From Candidatus Ideonella esbjergensis (lineage in GTDB: Bacteria > Pseudomonadota > Gammaproteobacteria > Burkholderiales > Burkholderiaceae_C), in the NCBI GenBank assembly GCA_016710065.1, contig JADJLP010000001.1, forward strand, positions 1,771,576 through 1,835,575: a stretch of DNA of 64,000 bases, given 5' to 3'. Below, one piece after another: positions 37,729 through 45,733 of the stretch; positions within the stretch are counted from its first letter, which is position 1; every line of letters begins with the position of its first letter. The translations under genes were made by a program, and so were the position numbers. The notes below the pieces were generated by a model. That model was given only the letters and a program-made list of their open reading frames with translations, searched no databases and had not been told where the DNA came from.

Positions 37729-38415
37729 ATGCCCGACGAACTCCTGCAGCGCCTGCAGCGCTTCCAGACCGACGCATTCCCGCTGCACCGCTCGCACTTC
37801 AGGTTGCTGGTCGACGACGGCCAGCACCCGATGACGCTGTTCATCGGTTGCAGCGATTCACGCTTGGTGCCCTACCTGCTGACTGGCGCCGGTCCGGGCG
37901 AGTTGTTCCTGGTGCGCAACGTCGGTGCCTTCGTGCCACCGCACGACCAGAGCCAGGGTTTCCATGGCACGGCAGCAGCCATCGAGTTCGCCGTGCTCAA
38001 CCTGTCGGTCAGACGCATCGTGGTGTGCGGTCACAGCCACTGCGGCGCGATCCGGGCCTTGTATGGCGATGTCTCACCGGCGGCCAAGCACCTGTCGCAG
38101 TGGTTGGAACTGGGTCGCGAAGCCGCCTTGCCCGTGGCCGAGCCCGGCCCCGATGTCCTGCGGCGAACCGAGCAACGCGCAGTGGTGCTGCAACTGGAGC
38201 GGCTGATGGACTACCCCATGGTGCGCGAGCGCGTGGAGGCTGGCACACTGGCCTTGCACGGCTGGCACTACGTGATCGAAGACGGCGAAGTCCATGTCTT
38301 CGACGTTCAGCGTGGCGGCTTCGTGCCTGCGGCACAGGCTGATAACGCGGGCACCGGGCCGTACGTGGCGCACAAACCCGAAGCGCTACAGGATGATGAG
38401 TCCACCCGCTTGTGA
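37729..38415 (+). CDS. beta-type carbonic anhydrase
   Basis: 228 residues. Zinc ligands and the catalytic dyad are clear: FIGCSDSRLVP (Cys41, Asp43, Arg45) and VVCGHSHCGAIRAL (His and Cys). It interconverts CO2 and bicarbonate in the cytoplasm. It lies 22 bases after the parvulin gene and so probably shares the nar transcript; a role in pH or bicarbonate balance during nitrate respiration is inference. Confidence 0.93.
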   Translation: MPDELLQRLQRFQTDAFPLHRSHFRLLVDDGQHPMTLFIGCSDSRLVPYLLTGAGPGELFLVRNVGAFVPPHDQSQGFHGTAAAIEFAVLNLSVRRIVVCGHSHCGAIRALYGDVSPAAKHLSQWLELGREAALPVAEPGPDVLRRTEQRAVVLQLERLMDYPMVRERVEAGTLALHGWHYVIEDGEVHVFDVQRGGFVPAAQADNAGTGPYVAHKPEALQDDESTRL

Positions 38416-38440
38416 AAGGGGCGAAAGGGCGACCGTCCGG

Positions 38441-38845
38441 TCAGCCCAGCTGGACGGCCTCGCCCTGACGGTCGAACGGAATCATGCCGCTCAGATTGCC
38501 GGACTTCACCGCCTCCACCATGCGGGTGAGTGCGGCCTCCACCTGCGTCGAAGCGGGAGCCTGCCTTCCTTGGCCAGACATGGCCGCAGCGAAGACCAGG
38601 GCCCAGTCCTGACCCATGGACAAGGCTTCCGCCTGCAACGCGGCGAAGTCCTTCAAGTCGGCAGGGTCCTTGTCCACGCACATCAACGGTGCCAGCTCGC
38701 CGGACTCACCTGCTTCGAAGCGTGCCCGCTGTTCGGCCGTGGCGTCCGGCGGCAGGCTCGCTGTAGCAAACACCATCAAGAGACGCTGCGCGTCGGGTTG
38801 CTGCCGAGCGGCCGCCAGCAGGTCGTTGAAGTGGCTGATTTCCAT
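38441..38845 (-). CDS. conserved hypothetical protein
   Basis: 134 residues from ATG 38845 (MEISHFNDLLAAARQQ). Homologues I recall in Burkholderiales are sometimes labelled ribonucleotide reductase subunit alpha, which the length and sequence do not support. Visible features: PEAQRLLMVF-like start strand, DATAEQRARFEAGESGELAPLMCVDKDP, and an ending SGMIPFDRQGEAVQLG. Cytoplasmic, function unknown. Convergent with the carbonic anhydrase gene. Confidence 0.7.
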   Translation of the reverse strand: MEISHFNDLLAAARQQPDAQRLLMVFATASLPPDATAEQRARFEAGESGELAPLMCVDKDPADLKDFAALQAEALSMGQDWALVFAAAMSGQGRQAPASTQVEAALTRMVEAVKSGNLSGMIPFDRQGEAVQLG

Positions 38846-38885
38846 GGCCCCGAGCTTAGTCGCTTCCACCCACATACCGATCACC

Positions 38886-39305
38886 ATGCCTGAGTTGGCG
38901 GTCTGGTATTCGCCCCTCAAGTCGGCCCATATCGGTCTCGTGCTGGTCAGTGGGTGCCTGTTCGCATTGCGCGGTGCGCTGGTGCTGGCTGGGCAGAGCT
39001 GGGCGATGGCCAAGCCCTGGCGGATGCTCAGCTACGGCATCGACACCCTGTTGCTGGCTGCCGGTGTCACGCTCTGGGTTTTGCTGTCGCTGAACCCGGT
39101 GGCCAGCCCCTGGCTGGGGACCAAGCTGCTTTTGCTGGTGCTGTACATCGTGCTCGGCTCACTGGCGGTCAAGCGGGCGCGGGCACCGGCGGCGCGCCGC
39201 GCCAGCTACGCCGGGGCCTTGATGGTCTACATGTTCATGGCGTCAGTGGCGATTGCGCACCACCCGCTGGGGTTCTTGCAGCCATGGTGGACACATGCCG
39301 GCTGA
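38886..39305 (+). CDS. SirB2-like small membrane protein
   Basis: 139 residues with four membrane segments. The pattern LKSAHIGLVLVSGCLFALRG, LSYGIDTLLLAAGVTLW, WLGTKLLLLVLYIVLGSLAVKR and VYMFMASVAIAHHP matches the SirB2/invasion-gene-expression-up-regulator family, which often adjoins nitrate and cytochrome genes. Conserved His at both ends suggest a cofactor or quinone site (inference). It immediately precedes narX. Confidence 0.82.
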   Translation: MPELAVWYSPLKSAHIGLVLVSGCLFALRGALVLAGQSWAMAKPWRMLSYGIDTLLLAAGVTLWVLLSLNPVASPWLGTKLLLLVLYIVLGSLAVKRARAPAARRASYAGALMVYMFMASVAIAHHPLGFLQPWWTHAG

Positions 39306-39363
39306 AGGCACTTCAAGCCTCGACCTTGCTCGGTCTGTTTCCGGCCTCCAGTACAGTGCGCGC

Positions 39364-41241
39364 ATGCCTCGGTCATGGAGCCTCTCCGCCAAGCTTGGCG
39401 CCATCGGGGGCGCCTTGTTGCTGATGGCGTTTGCCTCGATCGGGTTGACGCTATGGGTGACCTGGCAGCTGGAAGGCGGTGCGGCGGCTGTCAATGAGGC
39501 CGGCCGCATGCGCATGCAGACCTGGCGCATGGCCCAAACGCTGGCCCGCGCGGACGCGCAACAGATTGCAGGGCTGGCGGCGCAGTTCGACCAAAGCGTG
39601 AGCGTGCTGCGCACCGGCGATCCGGCACGTCCGCTGCTCGTTCCACACGACGCCCTGTCGCAGGAGGCCTTTGCCGCTGTACAGCGCGACTGGCTGGAAC
39701 TCAAGGCAAGGTGGACCGCTTTGCCCGGACCGGGTGCCGAACTGTCAGGGCAGCAGGCCGATGCCTTTGTGGTCCGCATCGACACCTTCGTGTCGGCGAT
39801 CGAGCACCACCTGTCCCGACTGACGGCCATCCTGAATGCCGTGCAGTTCGTGATGGTGGCACTGACCATCGGCAGTGCGATTGCCCTGCTGTATTCGGCC
39901 TGGCTGTTCATCTTCAACCCGCTGTCCCGGTTGCAGGCCGGGCTGGCCCGGGTGGAGGCGGGCGACCTGGGCGCGCGGGTCGACCCCGGCGCCAACGACG
40001 AATTCGGCGCGCTGGCGGCCGGCTTCAACCGCATGGCCGAAACCCTGCAGGGCCTGTACCAGAACCTCGAGTCCAAGGTGCAGGAAAAGACCGAGCATCT
40101 GGAAGCGCAGCGAGCGCGCCTGGCGGCGCTGTACGAGTCGGCTGCATTCGTGGCGCGTGCAGAATCTTTGGAAGCGCTCGCGCAGGGCATCGCCAGGCAG
40201 GTTCGTCAGGTGGCCCGTGCCGACGCCTCGGCCGTGCGCTGGTCGGACGAAGCCAACCGCAAGTACTTGCTGTTGGCGTCGGACTGCCTGCCGCAGGCGG
40301 TGGTCGACGAAGAACTGTGTATCCCCACCGGTGATTGCTTGTGCGGCCAGCCCCAAGGCGACGCCATGACACGCGTGATTCCGATCCAGCCGGACGGCCC
40401 CGCGTCGCGTCTTGGGCACTGCGCCCGAGAAGGCTTCCAGACCGTCATCAGCGTGCCCGTCAGGCTGCACGAGCGGATGGTTGGTGAGCTCAACCTGTTC
40501 TACCGCGAACCCAGGTCCTTGTCCGAAGATGACCGTGCCTTGCTGGAAACCATTGCCAGCCACCTGGCGGGTGCCATCGAAGGCCTGCGTGCCGCAGCCC
40601 TGCAACGCGAGACCGCCGTGGCCGAGGAACGCAGCTTCATCGCGCGTGAGCTGCACGACTCCATCGCCCAGAGTCTGGCCTTCCTGAAGATCCAGCTGGG
40701 CCTGCTGCGCAACGACATCAAGAGCACGGATGCCGCCCGCATCGACAGGACCCTGGGCGAACTCGACGCCGGCGTCCACGAAAGTCTCGGCGACGTGCGT
40801 GAACTGCTGGTGCACTTCCGCACCCGCACCAACACCGAAGACATCGCGCCCGCCTTGAAGACCACGCTGCAGAAGTTCGAGCACCAGACCGGCCTGGCCA
40901 CCCATCTGGACATCGAAGGCGACGGCATGCCGCTGCCGGCCGACGTGCAGGTGCAGGTGTTGCACGTGGTGCAGGAGGCCCTGTCCAACGTGCGCAAGCA
41001 TGCGCAGGCGCGCGAGGTGTGGGTGGAAGTGCAGCAGACGCCGCAGTGGCGCGTGGAGGTGCGCGACGACGGCTGTGGCTTCGACCCCGATGGCGCCGGC
41101 CCCGACGAGACCCATGTGGGGCTGCGCATCATGCGCGAGCGGGCGCACAACATCGGCGCGACGGTGGAGGTGGCCTCGGTGCCAGGCTCGGGCACTTGCG
41201 TGGTGCTGAAACTGCCCGAACGTCTGGGGCTGGCCGCATGA
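39364..41241 (+). CDS. narX: nitrate/nitrite sensor histidine kinase NarX
   Basis: 625 residues from ATG 39364, chosen because the first membrane segment then starts at residue 8 (LGAIGGALLLMAFASIGLTLWV). The periplasmic nitrate-binding P-box is AAVNEAGRMRMQTWRMAQ at about residues 39-56. A second membrane segment, HAMP, and a central GAF-like region with Cys (LCIPTGDCLCGQ, LGHCAREGF) follow. HisKA_3 is at IARELHDSIAQSLAFLKIQL, with the phospho-His, then HATPase_c with VVQEALSNVRKHAQA and DDGCGFDP. It phosphorylates NarL, encoded next with an ATGA overlap. Confidence 0.93.
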   Translation: MPRSWSLSAKLGAIGGALLLMAFASIGLTLWVTWQLEGGAAAVNEAGRMRMQTWRMAQTLARADAQQIAGLAAQFDQSVSVLRTGDPARPLLVPHDALSQEAFAAVQRDWLELKARWTALPGPGAELSGQQADAFVVRIDTFVSAIEHHLSRLTAILNAVQFVMVALTIGSAIALLYSAWLFIFNPLSRLQAGLARVEAGDLGARVDPGANDEFGALAAGFNRMAETLQGLYQNLESKVQEKTEHLEAQRARLAALYESAAFVARAESLEALAQGIARQVRQVARADASAVRWSDEANRKYLLLASDCLPQAVVDEELCIPTGDCLCGQPQGDAMTRVIPIQPDGPASRLGHCAREGFQTVISVPVRLHERMVGELNLFYREPRSLSEDDRALLETIASHLAGAIEGLRAAALQRETAVAEERSFIARELHDSIAQSLAFLKIQLGLLRNDIKSTDAARIDRTLGELDAGVHESLGDVRELLVHFRTRTNTEDIAPALKTTLQKFEHQTGLATHLDIEGDGMPLPADVQVQVLHVVQEALSNVRKHAQAREVWVEVQQTPQWRVEVRDDGCGFDPDGAGPDETHVGLRIMRERAHNIGATVEVASVPGSGTCVVLKLPERLGLAA

Positions 41242-41909
41242 TCGCCGCACAGCCCATTCGCGTGCTGGTGGTCGACGACCACACGCTGTTCCGCCGCGGG
41301 TTGATCTCGCTGCTGGCGGGCGACGCCCGCTTCCAGGTGGTGGCCGAGGCCGGCGACGCCAACGAGGCGCACCAGCGGGCCGCGCAAACCCAGCCCGACG
41401 TGATCCTGCTGGACAACCACATGCCTGGCGTCAACGGCGTCGACGCGCTTGCCGGGTTCAAGGCATCGGCGCCCCAAGCCCGGGTGCTGATGCTGACCGT
41501 CAGCGAGGACGAGCGAGACCTGGCGGCCGCTCTGCGCGGCGGCGCCCGCGGCTACCTGCTCAAGACGATGGACAGCGAGATGCTGGCCTCGGCCATCCAA
41601 CGCACGATGGCAGGCGAATCGGTCGTCAGCCCCGAGATGACGAGCAAGCTGGTCAATGCCTTCCAGACGGGGCAGGGCACTGCCACACCACCGCCGCCGG
41701 CCGTCGACACCGACCCCATCCACAGCCTGTCGCCGCGTGAGCGCGAGATCCTGGCCCTGATCGCCAAGGGCGCCAGCAACAAGGAATTGGCGCGCGACCT
41801 GAACATCGCCGAAGCCACGGTGAAGATCCACGTGCAGCACATCCTGCGCAAGCTGAACCTCAGCTCGCGTGTGCAGGCGGCGGTGTACCTGGCAGGGCGG
41901 CAGGGGTGA
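41238..41909 (+). CDS. narL: nitrate/nitrite response regulator NarL
   Basis: 223 residues. Receiver domain: VLVVDDHTLFRRG (acidic pocket), ILLDNHMPG with the phospho-Asp, LMLTVSED and GYLLKTMD with the conserved Lys. LuxR-type helix-turn-helix: LSPREREILALIAKGASNKELARDLNIAEATVKIHVQHIL. Activated NarL binds TACYYMT heptamers; a candidate dyad lies ahead of narK1. Its stop overlaps a GTG start of the next gene. Confidence 0.94.
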   Translation: MIAAQPIRVLVVDDHTLFRRGLISLLAGDARFQVVAEAGDANEAHQRAAQTQPDVILLDNHMPGVNGVDALAGFKASAPQARVLMLTVSEDERDLAAALRGGARGYLLKTMDSEMLASAIQRTMAGESVVSPEMTSKLVNAFQTGQGTATPPPPAVDTDPIHSLSPREREILALIAKGASNKELARDLNIAEATVKIHVQHILRKLNLSSRVQAAVYLAGRQG

Positions 41910-42487
41910 ACGCCGGAGACGAACTGCTGGACCTGCTCGCGCTGCGCTACTCGGTGGGGCCGAAGTACCTGACGCCGCCTGGGCCGAGCGCAGAGCAGTG
42001 GGCCCGCGCCGCGGACCTGGCCTTGCGTGCGCCCGACCATGGCGGTTTGCGGCCGTTCCGGTTTGTCGTGGTTGGTGACAGTCAGCGCGTTGCATTGGCC
42101 GGGTTGTTCGCAAGGGGCGCAGAGCAACGTGGGCAGACCGCCGAAGAAGTCGAGCGCGCCCGGGCGCGTGCCTTCAACGGCCCCGGGCTCGTTGCCCTGG
42201 TCGCCCGCGTGCGCGACGACGTGCCCGATGTCCCGCCGCACGAGCAGTGGCTGTGCGTCGGCGCGGCGCTGATGAACTTCATGAACGCCCTGCACCTGAT
42301 GGGCTTTGGTGCCAAGGCGCTGAGCGGCGCTTCGGTGTCCGACCCGGCCGTGCAAGCGGCGTTCTGCGGGCCGGGAGAACGGCTTGCCAACTGGGTCATC
42401 GCGGGTCGTCCTGTCCGCGCAGCGCATCCGAAGGCTGGAGCCGAAGCATCAGCCGTCATCAGCGGCTGGCGGATGGATCAGGGCTGA
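41906..42487 (+). CDS. nitroreductase-family flavoprotein
   Basis: 193 residues starting at GTG 41906, which overlaps the narL stop (GTGA). FMN-binding nitroreductase features: RYSVGPKYLTPPGPSAEQW, ALRAPDHGGLRPFRFVVV (FMN-phosphate region), WLCVGAALMNFMNALHLMGFG and ANWVIAGRPVRA. Similar to the compact YdjA-type nitroreductases. Substrate unknown; co-expression with narXL is likely. Its 3' end overlaps the convergent hemerythrin gene by about 10 bases. Confidence 0.85.
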   Translation: MNAGDELLDLLALRYSVGPKYLTPPGPSAEQWARAADLALRAPDHGGLRPFRFVVVGDSQRVALAGLFARGAEQRGQTAEEVERARARAFNGPGLVALVARVRDDVPDVPPHEQWLCVGAALMNFMNALHLMGFGAKALSGASVSDPAVQAAFCGPGERLANWVIAGRPVRAAHPKAGAEASAVISGWRMDQG

Positions 42488-43050
42488 AGCGCAATCGCTG
42501 CAGTCACCGTGACAACGCCACGCCGGCTGCGCATGGCCAAGCCAATGCGATCCAGTTCGACATTACTCAGCAAGCGGGTCGCCATGGGCAGCAACTCGGC
42601 TTCCTCGCGGGCAATGTGCTGCTCGTACAACCTGACGAAGCCCGGTATGTCGGCATCGGCCAGCGTTGAAGCGGCGCCCTCTGCGACTTGCAACAACTGC
42701 TGGCGCAATGAGGCCCATCGTTGTTCGAGCAGGCGGTGGTCAGTGCACAGCGACGCGGTCAGCTCGCGCAGGCACACCGCATCGGAGCCAGCCATGGACT
42801 CCAGCAGGGCGGGAAACAGGTCCTGCTCCTCGTCCTCGTGGTGGTGGCGCGCTGCTGTATCGAAGTAGCGCATGACAGCACTCGCGGCTTCTTGCGCTGG
42901 GCGGTCCGCGCCATGGGTCTGCAGGTGGGTGACCAGGCGCAGCAGGGTTTCGCACTGGTGCTGCACGCGCCCGTGGCAGGCGGCCAGCATTTCCAGCGGA
43001 ACTTCGAAGCCGACAGCAGGGGCGCTGTGGCCGGGCAGGGTCAGGGCCAT
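42478..43050 (-). CDS. hemerythrin-domain protein
   Basis: 190 residues. Diiron ligands are visible in CHGRVQHQCETLLRL, RHHHEDEEQDLFPALL, CTDHRLLEQRW and YEQHIAREEAELLPMATRLL. The family binds O2 or NO or takes part in NO resistance. It lies 23 bases downstream of nsrR on the same strand and so is probably NsrR-regulated, in line with a nitric oxide role. Third hemerythrin gene in this window. Confidence 0.87.
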   Translation of the reverse strand: MALTLPGHSAPAVGFEVPLEMLAACHGRVQHQCETLLRLVTHLQTHGADRPAQEAASAVMRYFDTAARHHHEDEEQDLFPALLESMAGSDAVCLRELTASLCTDHRLLEQRWASLRQQLLQVAEGAASTLADADIPGFVRLYEQHIAREEAELLPMATRLLSNVELDRIGLAMRSRRGVVTVTAAIALQP

Positions 43051-43073
43051 GGTGAGATTGCTCCTTTTGGCCT

Positions 43074-43592
43074 TCAGGCGCCGCGGCCCGGGCGTGTTGC
43101 GCGCCGCGGGGTCGGTGCGGCCACCACTGCAGGCAGCTTGCGGCCCACCTGCGATCGATTGGACCTAGCTGTTGTCGCTGGCGGGCCTTGCAGGCCTAGC
43201 GTCATGTCCGCCAGCGTGGCGCCGTCCAGCGCCTTGAAATAGCCCGCCAGCGCGTCGTCGAAGAGGTGCTTCAGCCGGCAACTGGGCGTCAGCGTGCAGG
43301 CGTTGGTGGTGGTGTCGAAACACTCCACCAGCCTGAAGTCGGTCTCGGTGGCGCGCACCACATCGCCGATGCGGATGGTCTCGGGCTCGGCCAGCAGCCG
43401 CAGGCCACCGCCGCGGCCCCGGGTGGTTTCGAGCAGTCCCTGGCGGGCCAGGTCGTTGACGACCTTCATCAGGTGGTTCTTCGACAGCCCGTGGTGCTCG
43501 GCCAGTTCGCCGATCGTCACCAGGCGGTCCCGGTGCGCCGCGCAGTACATCAGCACCCGCAGGGTGTAGTCGGTGTATTCGGACAGGCGCAT
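43074..43592 (-). CDS. nsrR: nitric-oxide-sensing Rrf2 repressor NsrR
   Basis: 172 residues. Winged helix: IGELAEHHGLSKNHLMKVVNDLARQGLL and the Gly wing GRGGGLRL. Three Cys for the Fe-S cluster are at residues 91, 99 and 105 (ECFDTTTNACTLTPSCRL), as expected for NsrR; nitrosylation releases DNA. The C-terminal 25 residues are basic and low-complexity. Divergent from nnrS, with two NsrR-like sites between them. Confidence 0.92.
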   Translation of the reverse strand: MRLSEYTDYTLRVLMYCAAHRDRLVTIGELAEHHGLSKNHLMKVVNDLARQGLLETTRGRGGGLRLLAEPETIRIGDVVRATETDFRLVECFDTTTNACTLTPSCRLKHLFDDALAGYFKALDGATLADMTLGLQGPPATTARSNRSQVGRKLPAVVAAPTPRRATRPGRGA

Positions 43593-43603
43593 GGCAATCC
43601 TTA

Positions 43604-43626
43604 AAGATGCACGCAGTGTATTGCTT
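43604..43626. promoter_or_regulatory. NsrR-like operator, nsrR-proximal
   Basis: AAGATGCA-N7-TATTGCTT. The first half-site is a perfect match to the NsrR half consensus AAGATGYA and the second matches five of eight on the opposite strand, at the consensus 8-7-8 spacing. It starts 12 bases from the nsrR ATG, fitting autoregulation. Confidence 0.6.
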
Positions 43627-43644
43627 TAAAGACGACGAGTCATT

Positions 43645-43667
43645 AACATGTACGCATGCTGCATCTT
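43645..43667. promoter_or_regulatory. NsrR-like operator, nnrS-proximal
   Basis: AACATGTA-N7-TGCATCTT. The second half-site is perfect on the opposite strand and the first matches six of eight, at the same 8-7-8 spacing. It lies 48 bases before the nnrS ATG, placing nnrS and the genes after it under NsrR control. Confidence 0.65.
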
Positions 43668-43714
43668 TTGTCCGACAGCCCAGATTGCAGGCCCCATGGT
43701 TGGTGCGCACGGTC

Positions 43715-44953
43715 ATGACGAAGCCCATACCCGCCATCCCCCTGGTCGCCACGGGTGCCCCGCAGGGCGCCGCCGCGGCCACTTCGAGCGCGCAGTTCCC
43801 TTTGCCCGGCTGGCCGCTGTTTCGACTCGGATTCCGGCCGTTCTACCTGGGTGCCGCCGCGTTCGCCCTGTTCGCGGTGCCGTACTGGATCGCGGGCCTC
43901 CTGGGCTTGGTGGCACTGCCTTCGACGATGCCGCCGCTGCTGTGGCACGCCCACGAGATGCTCTACGGCTTTGCCGTGGCAGTGATCGTCGGCTTCCTGC
44001 TGACGGCCGGCAAGGCCTGGACGGGCCTGGCCACGCCGCGCGGCGCCACGCTGGCGGTGATGGCCGGGCTGTGGCTGGCAGCGCGGCTTTCAGCCGTGGG
44101 GGCGCCGTACGCGGTCTATGCCGTTCTGGACGTGGTGCTGCTGCCTTGGGTGGCCTTCGTGCTGATCCGGGTGCTGCTGAAAGCCGGCAACCGGCGCAAC
44201 CTGCCGCTGGGCGCGATCCTGCTGCTGCTGGCGACAGCGAATGCCACCTTTCATGCTGCCGTTCTGGGTTGGCTGAACATCGATCCGCTGCGGGCGCTGC
44301 ACGCCGGGTTGGCGCTGGTCGTGATGATCGAATGCGTGATCGCCGGGCGGGTGATTCCGGCGTTCACGATGTCGGCGCTGCCGGGTCGGCAGCTGAAAGT
44401 TCCAGCCTGGCTGGAGCGCAGCACGCTGGCGGCGACGGCGCTGTCGCTGGGGGCGTGGGTGCTGCTGCCGGCCAACCCGGTCACGGCGGCCGGGTTCGCC
44501 CTGGCAGCGCTGTTGCATGCCGCCAGGTTGTGGCACTGGCAGCCCTTGCGCACCCGTGCGCGCCCCATCCTGTGGGTGCTGCACGCGGCGTATGCCTGGT
44601 TGCCCGTCGGCTTCTTGCTGCTGGCCTGGGCGCAGGTGGGTGGCGTGGCCGCTTCTGCCGGTATTCACGCCCTGGCGGTGGGTGCCACGGCCGGGCTCAT
44701 CGTCGGCATGGTCACCCGCACCGCGAGAGGTCACACCGGGCGCCCGCTGAAGGTGTCGCGTCTGGAGGTGGCCGCCTACCTGCTGGTGGCGGTCGCCGCT
44801 ATCGCCCGTGTGCTGCTCCCCTTGGTCGCGCCGGCACACACGGCCGACGGGCTCGTGCTGGCTGCAGCCGCCTGGGCCGTGGCTTTCGCGCTCTACCTCT
44901 GGGTCTTCACGCCGTGGTTGCTGAGCAGTCGTCTCGACGGCAAGGACGGCTGA
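43715..44953 (+). CDS. nnrS: NnrS-family heme/copper membrane protein
   Basis: 412 residues with about 12 membrane segments. Signatures: LFRLGFRPFYLGAAAFAL, LLWHAHEMLYGFAVAVIVGFLLTAG, VIAGRVIPAFT and the C-terminal GLIVGMVTRTARGHTGRPL, all conserved in NnrS with His ligands for heme and copper. NnrS protects against nitric oxide damage to iron pools (established in Vibrio). Start at ATG 43715, beyond the operator. Confidence 0.92.
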   Translation: MTKPIPAIPLVATGAPQGAAAATSSAQFPLPGWPLFRLGFRPFYLGAAAFALFAVPYWIAGLLGLVALPSTMPPLLWHAHEMLYGFAVAVIVGFLLTAGKAWTGLATPRGATLAVMAGLWLAARLSAVGAPYAVYAVLDVVLLPWVAFVLIRVLLKAGNRRNLPLGAILLLLATANATFHAAVLGWLNIDPLRALHAGLALVVMIECVIAGRVIPAFTMSALPGRQLKVPAWLERSTLAATALSLGAWVLLPANPVTAAGFALAALLHAARLWHWQPLRTRARPILWVLHAAYAWLPVGFLLLAWAQVGGVAASAGIHALAVGATAGLIVGMVTRTARGHTGRPLKVSRLEVAAYLLVAVAAIARVLLPLVAPAHTADGLVLAAAAWAVAFALYLWVFTPWLLSSRLDGKDG

Positions 44954-45030
44954 ACGTTCCTGTTCCCTCATCGCACCCCCACCGCGCATGTCGCGCGGCC
45001 AGGTGCGCACTTCACTCCTGAAAGGTTCCC

Positions 45031-45345
45031 ATGACTGCAACCCTGATTCAACCCACCTTTGAGCTGGACCTGCGCACCATTGCGCCGCGTGAGCGCCACC
45101 CGCTGATCTTCGGTCGCTTCGATGCCCTGGCCACCGGCCAGGCACTGCAACTCGTGAACGACCACAACCCGCAGCCGCTGCGCTATCAGTTCGATGACCG
45201 CGCTCTGGGTCAGTTCGAATGGGCCACGCTGGAAGCCGGCCCGTCGGTCTGGCGCATCCAGATCACCCGCATCGCTGACGCCGCCGTGCCTTCGGCGGGC
45301 GCCAAGGGCGATTCCTGCTGCTCAGGCGGCGCCTGTTGCGGTTGA
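45031..45345 (+). CDS. DUF2249-domain protein with Cys-rich tail
   Basis: 104 residues. DUF2249 core: LDLRTIAPRERHPLIFGRFDAL, FQLVNDHNPQPLRYQF-type segment (here LQLVNDHNPQPLRYQF). The C-terminus ends GDSCCSGGACCG with five Cys, which may bind a metal or thiol ligand. DUF2249 proteins resemble TusA-like sulfur-carrier folds and cluster with NO genes. Lies 77 bases after nnrS. Confidence 0.82.
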   Translation: MTATLIQPTFELDLRTIAPRERHPLIFGRFDALATGQALQLVNDHNPQPLRYQFDDRALGQFEWATLEAGPSVWRIQITRIADAAVPSAGAKGDSCCSGGACCG

Positions 45346-45363
45346 CATTCCGCTCGCGCAGCG

Positions 45364-45687
45364 ATGACCTTCGTCGTCACCGAGGCCTGCATCCGGTGCA
45401 AGTACACCGATTGCGTGGACGTGTGTCCGGTCGACGCATTTCGCGAAGGTCCGAACTTCCTCGTCATCGACCCGGACGAATGCATCGACTGCGCGGTCTG
45501 CGTTCCCGAATGCCCGGTGAATGCCATCTATGCCGAAGAAGACGTGCCCACCGGCCAGCAGCACTTCACGCCGCTGAACGCCGAGCTGTCGCGCGAATGG
45601 AAGCCGATCACGAAAACCAAGCTCTCGCTGCCGGATGCCGAAGCCTGGAGCAAGATCGAACACAAGCTGGGCGAGCTGAAGCGATGA
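45364..45687 (+). CDS. fdxA: 7Fe ferredoxin
   Basis: 107 residues. CIRCKYTDCVDVCPVDAF and CIDCAVCVPECPVNAI supply the [3Fe-4S] and [4Fe-4S] ligands, followed by the usual extended C-terminus (FTPLNAELSREWKPITK). FdxA-type soluble electron carrier of the cytoplasm, 18 bases after the DUF2249 gene, probably in the NsrR-controlled group. Confidence 0.93.
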   Translation: MTFVVTEACIRCKYTDCVDVCPVDAFREGPNFLVIDPDECIDCAVCVPECPVNAIYAEEDVPTGQQHFTPLNAELSREWKPITKTKLSLPDAEAWSKIEHKLGELKR

Positions 45688-45733
45688 AAGCCCTGATGCG
45701 ATGTGACCGCTCGTCGGCCGGTGCGCCCTGAGC

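Noticed and set aside
38441..38845. Ribonucleotide reductase alpha subunit label for the small protein
   Set aside because: Far too short and lacking any of the reductase active-site Cys motifs; left as hypothetical.
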